Positions 28,496-35,660 of a stretch of DNA of 64,000 nucleotides are shown here, piece by piece. The DNA is from an uncultured Lachnospiraceae bacterium (GTDB lineage: Bacteria; Bacillota; Clostridia; Lachnospirales; Lachnospiraceae), in contig CAMNOU010000005.1 of assembly GCA_946546945.1 (NCBI GenBank), positions 1 to 64,000 on the forward strand. The letters are read 5' to 3'. Both the position numbers and the translations under genes were made by a program. How positions within the stretch are numbered: position 1 is the first letter of the stretch; the number at the start of each line of letters is the position of its first letter. The notes under the pieces were generated by a model. The model ran no database searches. It was not told where the DNA came from and worked only from the letters and a program-made list of their open reading frames with translations.

Positions 28496-29248
28496 TCACT
28501 TTCCGATATGAATCTTTGACGCAAGGCAGGCAGCGCCGTAACCATTATCAATGTTTACCACGCCGATTCCGTTCGCGCAGCTGTTCAGCATGGAAAGCAG
28601 CGCGGAAAGTCCGCCAAAATTAGCGCCATACCCGATGCTGGTCGGGACTGCGATCACCGGAACATTCACAAGTCCTCCGACTACGCTGGCCAGAGCACCT
28701 TCCATGCCGGCCACCACGATAATCACATCTGCCCTGCGAATGCGGTCGATTTTGTCAAAAAGGCGGTGGATGCCCGCCACGCCCACATCAAAGATGCGGT
28801 CGACACGGTTCCCGAAATACTGTGCCGTCAGGGCTGCTTCTTCTGCTACAGGGATATCTGAAGTCCCTGCAGTCACCACCGCAATCGGGCCCTTCGTTGC
28901 GACCGGTTCCGGCATATCTCCGACAGTAATGATCCTGGCCTGTTTATGATAAATGGCCTTCGGCGCAATTCTCCTGACCGTCTCATAAGCAGTCTCATCC
29001 GTTCTGGTCACAAGAATACGCCCATTACTGTTCACCATATGCTCCACAATCCCGGCAATCTGTTCCGGTGTCTTGCCCTGACCGAAGATCACTTCCGCCT
29101 GACCGGTCCTGATATTTCTGTGCTGATCAATATTCGCAAACCCAATGTCATCATAGGGCAATGTCTTTAACTGTTCCAGGGCCTCCTCCACACTGACATT
29201 CTGTTCAGCCACGTGCGTCAGAAGCTTCTTTAAATAGGTCACATCCAT
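28496..29248 (-). CDS. larB: Nickel-pincer cofactor biosynthesis protein LarB
   Basis: 250 residues from the ATG at 29248, after a GAGG site. The second half is a PurE-like domain with TAGTSDIPVAEEAALTA and AGMEGALASVVGGL. LarB carboxylates the pyridinium ring of nicotinic acid adenine dinucleotide and hydrolyses its phosphoanhydride, the first step of the cofactor. The acetyltransferase gene ends 7 bp upstream. Family members are about 245-250 residues, so it is complete. Confidence 0.92.
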   Translation of the reverse strand: MDVTYLKKLLTHVAEQNVSVEEALEQLKTLPYDDIGFANIDQHRNIRTGQAEVIFGQGKTPEQIAGIVEHMVNSNGRILVTRTDETAYETVRRIAPKAIYHKQARIITVGDMPEPVATKGPIAVVTAGTSDIPVAEEAALTAQYFGNRVDRIFDVGVAGIHRLFDKIDRIRRADVIIVVAGMEGALASVVGGLVNVPVIAVPTSIGYGANFGGLSALLSMLNSCANGIGVVNIDNGYGAACLASKIHIGK

Positions 29249-29255
29249 ACTTTCT

Positions 29256-29825
29256 TTACCTCGTATATCGTATAATACGTGCCGGATTGCCTGCCACAAC
29301 GGCATTATCCGGGATATCTTTCGTCACCACAGAGCCTGCTCCGACAACCACATTATTGCCGATCGTCACACCCGAAAGCACCACACAGTGTCCGCCGAAC
29401 CACACATTATCTCCTACCGTGATGGGTTCCCCGTACACATAGTTCGCCACACGGGTCTCCGAATCCATCGGATGATTCACCGTATAGAACCCGCATTCCG
29501 GCCCGATCAGGCAGTTATCTCCAATCGTAATCGGAGCGGCATCCAGCATCACACAGGCAAAATTCGCGAAAAAATTTTTGCCCACATGCAGATTAAATCC
29601 ATAATCACAATAAAAGGGAGGCTTGATAAAAATATCATCTCCACACTCCCCGAACAACTCTTTCAAAAGCCTTGTCCTCTCCTCCGGCTGATCCTCTGTC
29701 GTTGCATTAAAACGATCGGCCAGTGCGCGCGCACGGCTCTTGGCCGCAGAAATCTCCGGGTCACTGTTCCAGAACATCTCCCCGGCCTTTAACTTTTCCA
29801 TCTCCGTCCGTGTATCCTTTTCCAT
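29256..29825 (-). CDS. Sugar O-acetyltransferase (maltose/galactoside acetyltransferase type)
   Basis: 189 residues from the ATG at 29825, eleven bases after GGAG. The N-terminal mac domain is followed by a left-handed beta-helix of hexapeptide repeats (ITIGDNCLIGPECGFYT, ITVGDNVWFGGHCVVL) ending in VVAGNPARIIR. The catalytic His is in YTVNHPMD. It moves acetyl from acetyl-CoA to a sugar hydroxyl. It is separated from larB by 7 bp but functionally unrelated as far as known. Confidence 0.9.
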   Translation of the reverse strand: MEKDTRTEMEKLKAGEMFWNSDPEISAAKSRARALADRFNATTEDQPEERTRLLKELFGECGDDIFIKPPFYCDYGFNLHVGKNFFANFACVMLDAAPITIGDNCLIGPECGFYTVNHPMDSETRVANYVYGEPITVGDNVWFGGHCVVLSGVTIGNNVVVGAGSVVTKDIPDNAVVAGNPARIIRYTR

Positions 29826-29866
29826 TCTGATAAAACACTCCATTTTCCCGCATTTTATTACTTTCT

Positions 29867-30091
29867 TTATGCAAGAGCCGCTTCCCGGCGTACTCTTTTG
29901 GTCCGTCTCCCGCGCGCCTTCGCAAACTGCGGGCACTCAATGATCTGACATCTGAAGCTCTGCTTGCAGGAGCGGCTGCACTCCAGACAAGTGTCATTGT
30001 ATTGCACCTCGTGCGCCTCATTCATCATAAAATCTGCCTGATCCATCGGAATCCCATAAACATACTGCAAAAAATCCATCTGCTCGTACAT
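29867..30091 (-). CDS. Small cysteine-containing hypothetical protein
   Basis: 74 residues from the ATG at 30091, six bases after AGGAGG. Cysteines are arranged as CLECSRSCKQSFRC then C a few residues later, which could bind metal; the tail is very arginine/lysine-rich (RGRRTKRVRR). I do not recognise the family. It heads the minus-strand run leading to the acetyltransferase, larB and larE. The gap to the next gene is 41 bp. Confidence 0.6.
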   Translation of the reverse strand: MYEQMDFLQYVYGIPMDQADFMMNEAHEVQYNDTCLECSRSCKQSFRCQIIECPQFAKARGRRTKRVRREAALA

Positions 30092-30182
30092 ATTCATCCT
30101 CCTGTGAAAACAAACCAATACATCAGACTTCATTATACCACCGTTGGCCCCTTCTCTACAACATGGCATTTTGTAAAATCCA

Positions 30183-30263
30183 GGAACGCCTCGGCGTTCT
30201 TGCCGCGGCGCGCTTCCTGCCACAACAGAAGTCACAGGAATCCGCGCGGCGCCATTTTCAAAA
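30183..30263 (+). repeat. Palindromic repeat copy A (related to 33.52-33.69 kb)
   Basis: Contains a perfect hairpin GAACGCC-TC-GGCGTTC, then TTGCCGCGGCGCGCTTCCT, a second imperfect hairpin around GAAGTCAC and TCCGCGCGGCG. The same ordered blocks recur at 33524-33694 in the same orientation. The form recalls ends of IS200/IS605-type or MITE elements, but no transposase is present. Confidence 0.6.
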
Positions 30264-30265
30264 GG

Positions 30266-30459
30266 CAACTTGGCTAAGACGCAGAAATAATCTCGCAGGC
30301 TGACGTTTTTGAGAAAGCAACTTGGCTAAAAAAAAGAATTATTCTCTCAGGCTGACATTTTTTTGATGAAATGTTGGCTAGGTATAAGAGTTCCCATCTT
30401 TGGCCAACAATTTCTAATAATCATGTCAGCCTGTGCAGAAAAAACAAAATAATAGCCAA
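30266..30459. repeat. Cluster of repeated TTGGCTAA...CAGGCTGAC units
   Basis: Two direct copies (30266-30310 and 30318-30364) share CAACTTGGCTAA, an A-rich middle and CAGGCTGAC(G/A) plus T-run. A third partial GTTGGCTA is at 30373 and an inverted copy (ATGTCAGCCTG...TAGCCAAC) at 30423-30460. No coding potential. Each unit ends in a T-run, so the array could form terminator-like or attenuator-like RNA. Confidence 0.6.
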
Positions 30460-30476
30460 CGGGGTATTCAAAAAAC

Positions 30477-30514
30477 GTGGACTATCTCGAAAGGAGGCTC
30501 ATTTTTTAGTCCAC
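30477..30514. other. Hairpin GTGGACTA / TAGTCCAC enclosing AAAGGAGG
   Basis: Perfect 8-bp arms (30477-30484 and 30507-30514) with a 22-base loop that contains a Shine-Dalgarno-like AAAGGAGG but no ATG close by and no open frame. Purpose unknown. Confidence 0.5.
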
Positions 30515-30555
30515 ATTGCAGATAAAAAACAAAGTAAAAAATAATAAAAAAGTTC

Positions 30556-30584
30556 TTGCATTTTGTAACTCAGTGGTATATAAT
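30556..30584 (+). promoter_or_regulatory. Sigma-A promoter of tRNA-Lys
   Basis: TTGCAT, 17 bases, TATAAT, ending 21 bp before the mature tRNA 5' end. Confidence 0.8.
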
Positions 30585-30605
30585 ACATTTTGCGTTACGA
30601 AATAA

Positions 30606-30678
30606 GCACCTTTAGCTCAGTTGGTAGAGCAGTAGACTCTTAATCTATTTGTCCAGGGTTCGAGTCCCTGAAGGTGCA
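30606..30678 (+). tRNA. tRNA-Lys (anticodon CTT)
   Basis: The 73-base cloverleaf is complete. Acceptor GCACCTT pairs AAGGTGC with discriminator A; the D-arm AGCTCAGTTGGTAGAGC and T-arm CAGGGTTCGAGTCCCTG are standard. The anticodon loop CTCTTAA gives CTT, decoding AAG. The CCA end is not encoded. A terminator follows and a partial copy of its 3' end lies downstream. Confidence 0.95.
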
Positions 30679-30711
30679 TTCCATGAGACATCCAAATGGA
30701 TGTCTTTTTTC
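30666..30711 (+). repeat. Direct repeat 1: tRNA 3' end plus terminator
   Basis: 46 bases from CCCTGAAGGTGCA through the terminator are repeated at 30815-30860 with three substitutions. The first copy is the functional tRNA end. Confidence 0.85.
30686..30710 (+). terminator. tRNA-Lys terminator
   Basis: Stem AGACATCC / GGATGTCT with loop AAAT and a T-run. A near copy is at 30835-30860 (AGACATCC / GGGTGTCT). Confidence 0.9.
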
Positions 30712-30713
30712 TT

Positions 30714-30827
30714 GCACCTTCGTGACTCGGACCCGCTTCCCTTCGGGAAGCCGGGGTTCGTTCTCCGCTGCCGCTCCGGTCGGTCCAACCCGAGGTCCAC
30801 CGGACCTCGTGGACCCCTGAAGGTGCA
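30714..30827. other. Structured spacer between the tRNA-end repeats
   Basis: 114 bases bounded by GCACCTT and AAGGTGC, the same pair as the tRNA acceptor stem. Inside are two strong hairpins: GCTTCCC-TTC-GGGAAGC (30735-30751) and CGAGGTCC-ACC-GGACCTCG (30791-30809). It is much more GC-rich than its surroundings. It lacks D-arm, anticodon and T-arm signatures, so it is not a normal tRNA. Confidence 0.55.
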
Positions 30828-30860
30828 CTCCACGAGACATCCAAATGGGTGTCTTTTTTG
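30815..30860 (+). repeat. Direct repeat 2: displaced tRNA 3' end plus terminator
   Basis: Matches 30666-30711 in 43 of 46 positions, offset by 149 bp, without a tRNA body. A duplicated tRNA 3' end is what integration or excision at a tRNA attachment site leaves, but tandem duplication is also possible. Confidence 0.75.
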
Positions 30861-30896
30861 TTTCTCCCGGATCCGGTTCTTCCCTCAAATCTTCCC

Positions 30897-30925
30897 TTGA
30901 GTCAAGGGAGAATCTGTCTTATAAT
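30897..30925 (+). promoter_or_regulatory. Sigma-A promoter of the GNAT gene
   Basis: TTGAGT, 17 bases, TATAAT. It would give a leader of about 105 bases before the GNAT start, containing the small frame at 30979. Confidence 0.7.
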
Positions 30926-30978
30926 ATTTACGTTAAGGAATACCCAAATTAAACTATTTGCAAAGGTGGTGATACGAA

Positions 30979-31017
30979 ATGATGAATATTCGTGTACGGA
31001 GGGTCCACGATATATGA
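30979..31017 (+). CDS. Possible 12-codon leader peptide MMNIRVRRVHDI
   Basis: An AAGGTGGT site eight bases before ATGATG supports translation. The short frame carries RVRR, so it contains the Arg-x-Arg pattern at which macrolide-bound ribosomes are known to stall (as in ErmD-type leaders). The stop overlaps one arm of the hairpin GAGGGTC / GACCCTC (30999-31005, 31016-31022), and the CCCTC part of that arm can also pair with GAGG of the next ribosome site. It precedes the GNAT gene by 23 bp. Regulation by attenuation is inference; the frame could be chance. Confidence 0.4.
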   Translation: MMNIRVRRVHDI

Positions 31018-31040
31018 CCCTCTAAAAAGGAGGATTATAT

Positions 31041-31547
31041 ATGCAAAAAGAAAAAACTATGCGGGAACCTCATCTCCTGCACACCTATCAGGATTTATTT
31101 CTTTCAGAATTCCATGATCGAAACTTTCAAATCGCTTTCATGAAATATTTCGAGGAAATGGATATCCATCTGGACGACTGGAATGGACTATGGCAGGAAA
31201 TGAATGAGGATAAGGAAACCCGCGCCTTTGTCAGAGTTTCAGACACCGGCAGTGTCATCGGCTTTATTCAGTTTAAACCCATCACATTTAAAAGTGACTT
31301 CTTTGAGGAAACTTGCGGTTTCATCCGTGAATTTTGGGTAGATGCCCCTCTCAGAAATCAGCGGCATGGTACGGAATTGATTACTCTTGCCGAAAAGTAT
31401 TTCATTGAAAACCATATCTTCACGTGCATCTTATCAACAGACTCTGCAGAACGCTTTTATAAAAGACACGGCTATGTCAAAGCAAGCGGTTGTCTCGCCA
31501 AGAACCATATGGATGTTTATGTGAAGAGAATTCTACACGAAACGTAA
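31041..31547 (+). CDS. GNAT family N-acetyltransferase
   Basis: 168 residues. The acetyl-CoA site lies near residues 107-120 (EFWVDAPLRNQRHGTELI, whose RNQRHGTEL is the Q/RxxGxG/A-like core, with H in place of a G) and the fold ends with FYKRHGYVK. The ATG follows AAAAAGGAGG. Substrate unknown: amino groups of small molecules, antibiotics or proteins are all possible. It has its own promoter and terminator. Confidence 0.85.
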   Translation: MQKEKTMREPHLLHTYQDLFLSEFHDRNFQIAFMKYFEEMDIHLDDWNGLWQEMNEDKETRAFVRVSDTGSVIGFIQFKPITFKSDFFEETCGFIREFWVDAPLRNQRHGTELITLAEKYFIENHIFTCILSTDSAERFYKRHGYVKASGCLAKNHMDVYVKRILHET

Positions 31548-31557
31548 CTGCTTGTTA

Positions 31558-31588
31558 AGAGGCATTCGAAAAGAATGTCTCTTTTTTT
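31558..31588 (+). terminator. Terminator of the GNAT gene
   Basis: 10-bp stem AGAGGCATTC / GAATGTCTCT with a G-U pair, five-base loop and a run of seven T. Confidence 0.88.
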
Positions 31589-31615
31589 ACATCCTTAATA
31601 TCTGATATTTAAATT

Positions 31616-31644
31616 TTGCAATAAAAAGTGGATTGCTGTATAAT
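31616..31644 (+). promoter_or_regulatory. Sigma-A promoter of the peptidase E gene
   Basis: TTGCAA, 17 bases, TATAAT, about 70 bp before the start codon. Confidence 0.75.
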
Positions 31645-31713
31645 AGAGACCACTTTCGAATCACAAATAATATGCTTAGATGTTATTGCAGTAGCTGATA
31701 TGTGGAGGATGGT

Positions 31714-32418
31714 ATGGGAAGAATAGTAGCAATCGCAGGCGGAGATTTAACTTCAACAGAGCCAGTGAACAAGTTCAGCATACAGCTGTCCGGCAAAAAG
31801 CAACCGCATCTTCTTTTCATCGGCACCGCAAGTCAGGATGCATCGGACTATATAGCGCGCATCAGCGCACATTTCAGCCAGCTCGGATGCATTGTAGATA
31901 CATTATCTCTGACCCGTGAAACATATAATCAGACACAGATTGATGAAAAGCTGGCCTGGGCAGACATCATTTATGTCGGCGGAGGGGATACAGTCGCTAT
32001 GATGAATATCTGGAAGCAGAATATGCTGGATCAGAAGCTGATTGAAATTTATAGATTAGATCGTGCCGTTTTGACCGGCATAAGTGCCGGTGCCCTCTGC
32101 TGGTTTCAGTGCGGGCACAGTGACAGCGAGTCTTTTTCAGGCAAATCAGACTGGAACTATATATTTGCAGAACATATGCTGGATCTGCATCACTTCGCAT
32201 TTTGTCCGCACTATAATGAACCCGGGAGAGACAGCTTTGATCACATGTTAAAAGAGAAAGATGTGCCCGGTCTTGCTATGGAAAATGAAACCGCATTTGT
32301 AGAAGTGGACGGTAAAATATCTTTTGTCCGTTCAAGAGAAGATGCTTGTGCCTATAAGATTGAATATCGAAACAATCAGATGATAAAAGAAGCGGTCGCA
32401 CTTGAAAATATCTCGTGA
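31714..32418 (+). CDS. Peptidase E family (S51) protein
   Basis: 234 residues from the ATG six bases after GGAGG; a GTG four codons upstream lies inside that site. The serine nucleophile S124 is in TGISAGALCW and the preceding IYVGGGDTVAMM strand is typical of S51 dipeptidase/cyanophycinase relatives with a class I glutamine-amidotransferase fold. Such enzymes cut Asp-X dipeptides; the true substrate here is unknown. No cyanophycin gene is nearby. Confidence 0.88.
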   Translation: MGRIVAIAGGDLTSTEPVNKFSIQLSGKKQPHLLFIGTASQDASDYIARISAHFSQLGCIVDTLSLTRETYNQTQIDEKLAWADIIYVGGGDTVAMMNIWKQNMLDQKLIEIYRLDRAVLTGISAGALCWFQCGHSDSESFSGKSDWNYIFAEHMLDLHHFAFCPHYNEPGRDSFDHMLKEKDVPGLAMENETAFVEVDGKISFVRSREDACAYKIEYRNNQMIKEAVALENIS

Positions 32419-32495
32419 TACCTCATCATAAGGAGAGATATAAACTATACGTTTTTCAGTATTAAAAGATGGTTTTCGGTTCTTTCAAACACAAA

Positions 32496-32520
32496 ACTGC
32501 CCGGTAGTGGGCAGTCTTTA
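32496..32520 (+). terminator. Probable terminator after the peptidase E gene
   Basis: 7-bp stem ACTGCCC / GGGCAGT with loop GGTAGT-like bases and CTTTATAAT after it. The T-run is short, so efficiency is uncertain. Confidence 0.55.
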
Positions 32521-32561
32521 TAATATCTACAAAAACTCCAGTTTTTAATTCATACTATCAT

Positions 32562-33443
32562 TTACGCTCTTTTCAAAAACTGTCTGAAAAAAGCACACTC
32601 TCTGCCTTTGCATTCCTTCGCTTTCTCAAGACGGAAATCCAGATGAAATACATGACCAGGCGCTTCTGTGTCGGAATGATAATACTCATAAACAAATGGT
32701 ATGTTCTGTTCCATAAATGCATGTGCCAAAGCCTGCGTCTGTTCCTTCAGAAAATCTCCGGAAGCAGTCATCATATAAACCGGAGGAAATTCACCGTTGA
32801 GATTGTCGAGTACATTCACGATCTCCCGTCTGAACCCGGATCCTTCCAGCAAATCAGAGGCCAGGTCTTCCTCCTCGTCGCTCACATAGGAGTCCATCTC
32901 ATATTTTCCGCAATTGAGGCACACGGCTTTCGGATATCCGTTCTGAGGCGCTGTCAAACCAACACGTTCCGCATAGTCTGTATTTTTGCACAATATACAA
33001 TAAAGACTGAGCAGATGCGCTCCGGCCGAATCACCGACTGCGAATAAATGGTTTGTATCAAAACCGTATTCCCTCGCATGATCCTGTACCCACCGAATCA
33101 CGGTGCACAGATCTTCCATCTGGGCAGGATATTTATTCTCAGGCGACAGCCGATAAGAAAAATTCACCACTGCGAACCCACGTGCTGCTAAATCTGCGCA
33201 ATAGAACCGGTAAAGTTCCTTATCACCGTAGGCCCATCCGCCGCCGTGCACGTTGATGATAACCGGCAGTGTCCGTCTACAGGCCTCCTTTGGACGGTAC
33301 ACGTTCAGACTCTACCAGACAGGATCCGCTCCATACATAATATCAAGATATTGCTCTACCGTGTCCGGAATGCATAGGCCAGCATCCCGGATTGCATCAT
33401 TTTTCTTCCATTCTATGCGTATTTTTTCACTCGTTTTCGACAT
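32562..33443 (-). pseudogene. Alpha/beta hydrolase (HSL type) interrupted by an in-frame amber codon
   Basis: A continuous frame from the ATG at 33443 (after AAGGGAG) would encode 293 residues, but codon 44 (33314-33312) is TAG, in DPVW*SLNVYRPKE. CAG to TAG would explain it. The downstream part is intact: HGGGWAYGD oxyanion loop, GDSAGAHL nucleophile and a C-terminal PGHVFHLDF His. A restart at the GTG at 33302 has no visible ribosome site. So this is a recent nonsense pseudogene, a strain-specific allele, or a read-through case. The intact family hydrolyses small esters. Confidence 0.8.
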
Positions 33444-33523
33444 TTTTTCTTCTCCCTTTAATCAAAGTACGCTTCAGCTGTTGTCTTATTATATCATCTT
33501 CCTTATTTTACCTCACTTGATCA

Positions 33524-33694
33524 AGTACGCCCGAGGCGTACTTGCCGCGGCGCGCTTTCCTCTTGCGCGCCTGCGATCCGCCGGAGGCTTCAAACTTCGT
33601 CGCGAGTTTGGACTCATGACGAAGAAGGATTGTTGATAAGCGCTTCCTCCCACGACTGAAGTCACGGGAATCCGCGCGACGAAGTTTTGAAAAA
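33524..33694 (+). repeat. Palindromic repeat copy B
   Basis: Opens with AAGTACGCC-CGA-GGCGTACTT (perfect 9-bp arms), then TTGCCGCGGCGCGCTT as in copy A, about 90 extra bases, a second GCGCTTCCT and CACGACTGAAGTCACGGGAA, and ends GAATCCGCGCGACG. It covers the region between the hydrolase and the ABC transporter and enters the 3' end of the latter. Blocks occur in the same order and orientation as in copy A. Confidence 0.65.
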
Positions 33695-35341
33695 CGAAAA
33701 GATATCTTCATATTTTCCCTGTTGATATATCTTTCCATTCCTCATCAAAAAAATTCCATCTGCTTTCTTTAACAACTCCGGTGCCCACCTATGTGTAATC
33801 ATCAGAACACCAATATCCCTGTTAGCCATGATAGAATTTTCTATCTCCACCGCAAGCCTCGGATCCAGATTGGCTGTGATCTCATCAAATACAATAAACT
33901 CTGCACCTGACAGCAGCGCGCGTGCTATTCCGATGCGCTGACGTTCTCCTCCCGAAAAATTCTGTCCATTTCCATTGATTCGGGATTCCATTCCATCGGG
34001 AAGTGATAAGATCAATTGCTCCAACCCGGCTTTTCTGATTGCATCAGACAACTTGTCCTCCGGATAGTCTCTGTACAAGGTAATGTTTTCTCTCATTGTA
34101 CCGTCAAACAGGAATACATCCTGCTCCAGATAGTTCACAATCTGATATAACTGTTCTTCCGGATACGCATTCAAATCTGTCCCGTCAATCGTTATTGTAC
34201 CATTATCGCACGGGTAGAATCCTGCGATCAGTTTTGCTAATGTAGATTTCCCGCAGCCGCTCTCCCCCAGGAGTATATATTTCCTCCCCTTATGCAGATG
34301 CATCGTAATGCTTTCCAGCACATTGTTTCTGCCATAAGAAAACGAAACGTTTTTCAGACATATATCGCATGTCCTGACCTCAATTGGCTCTTTATGCTCA
34401 TCCGTTGCTGCATTCCCGCCTGCAAGGATCTGATCGATTTTCTCCCGGATTCCTTTCACGGATCTGATATTTGCGATATATTCCGGAAATTGCTCAAATG
34501 GAACGACGATCCCGCCTATCATCTGGGAAAGGGCAATCACTGTCCCCACTGTCATCCATCCTTTTAACGCACAAAAGACACCAACCACCATTGTCAAAAC
34601 AAAACTGCACTGACTGCACAGCATCGAAAACCAGGAAGCTGTGAAATTAGCCTTCACACTTTCATAATTAGCTTCTTCCATCTCCCGGTTGTTCTTTTCC
34701 AGCATTTCCTTTACTATGCTCTGAATATGAAAGATCTTGATCGTTGTAAATCCGTACAGATAATCACTCAACCGTCCATAGTATTTCCCGGATTGGTCAG
34801 AGGCTTCCTTCTGCTTCTGTATCAATCGCGTCTCAAATAATCTTGGAATAAATACAGAGCCTGAACTCGTCAGGATATTGAGCAATGCGATCCATGGGCT
34901 CATATATACGATCAAAATGATATTGATTACAAAGTTCACAGAGACTTTGTAAAAACCACAAAAAGATTCAAAATAACAGGTGTCCATCTTCGAGACATCC
35001 CGCAGCAGAACAGACTCGTATTGCGCGGCTGGCGCAGATGTAAAGTCTCTTATACTTCTTCTCATAATACCTTGAAACAGGTCCCGTCTCAACCCTGTAA
35101 CATAATAAACTCTCAATTTTTCTTTCAGGATTTTATGGATGTAATAACAAGCCATATCCAGGATAGCACATAACAAAAGCAGAAGCGAAAAAAACCTGAA
35201 TTCCCTGGTGCTTCTGGTATAAACAACATCCATGAATGGCTGAAGGCAAAGGCAGAATAGCGCTGATGCGCCCGCAGATATGGGTACCGATATAATATAA
35301 GAGACCAATAGCTTTCGATTTTCATTTACATAGTGCAACAT
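33662..35341 (-). CDS. ABC exporter (fused permease-ATPase), single gene
   Basis: 559 residues from the ATG at 35341, after CGGAGG. Membrane domain over the first ~310 residues; ATPase domain with LGESGCGKSTLAKL, FSGGERQRIGIARALL and FIVFDEITANLDP, so a full catalytic set. No peptidase or regulator is adjacent, so the substrate is unknown. The last eight residues (KTSSRGFP) are encoded by repeat B, implying that the native C-terminus was replaced when the repeat inserted. The protein is about 20-30 residues shorter than many relatives. Confidence 0.88.
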   Translation of the reverse strand: MLHYVNENRKLLVSYIISVPISAGASALFCLCLQPFMDVVYTRSTREFRFFSLLLLLCAILDMACYYIHKILKEKLRVYYVTGLRRDLFQGIMRRSIRDFTSAPAAQYESVLLRDVSKMDTCYFESFCGFYKVSVNFVINIILIVYMSPWIALLNILTSSGSVFIPRLFETRLIQKQKEASDQSGKYYGRLSDYLYGFTTIKIFHIQSIVKEMLEKNNREMEEANYESVKANFTASWFSMLCSQCSFVLTMVVGVFCALKGWMTVGTVIALSQMIGGIVVPFEQFPEYIANIRSVKGIREKIDQILAGGNAATDEHKEPIEVRTCDICLKNVSFSYGRNNVLESITMHLHKGRKYILLGESGCGKSTLAKLIAGFYPCDNGTITIDGTDLNAYPEEQLYQIVNYLEQDVFLFDGTMRENITLYRDYPEDKLSDAIRKAGLEQLILSLPDGMESRINGNGQNFSGGERQRIGIARALLSGAEFIVFDEITANLDPRLAVEIENSIMANRDIGVLMITHRWAPELLKKADGIFLMRNGKIYQQGKYEDIFSFFKTSSRGFP

Positions 35342-35466
35342 ATAAATTCCTCCGACTAATCTTATAATCAAGTACGTCGCACGAATTCATATTTTAAAGC
35401 AGCTGCACACTTTTGTCATGTCAACAAAACCATGCCGGACGCTCTCCCGTAAAATATGAACGCACG

Positions 35467-35499
35467 AAAAGCAGTCCTCTGCTTGAGGACTGCTTTTTT
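35467..35499. terminator. Bidirectional terminator
   Basis: AAAAGCAGTCCTC / GAGGACTGCTTTT, a perfect 13-bp inverted repeat with loop TGCT and a T-run. The stretch 35342-35660 otherwise holds AT-rich sequence with no open frame that I can support. Confidence 0.85.
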
Positions 35500-35660
35500 G
35501 ATTGTTCATGTTTTACTAGTAAATGTTTAAAGACATGATCTTTATGACCTCAGTATTTATTTAGAGATTTTTCTCTCTTTATGCGTTCTATAATAACACA
35601 TATCAACCGGCATGCCAATCTTATTCGTTTAGAAGGCACTCTTTTCCCCCCCCTTAATTA

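Noticed and set aside
30640-30900. Overlapping short frames over the tRNA-Lys region
   Set aside because: They translate the tRNA, its repeat and hairpins; arginine/proline-rich and without ribosome sites.
33253-33738. Open frames over repeat B and the hydrolase start
   Set aside because: They follow the palindromic repeat and lack start signals; better explained by the repeat and the pseudogene.
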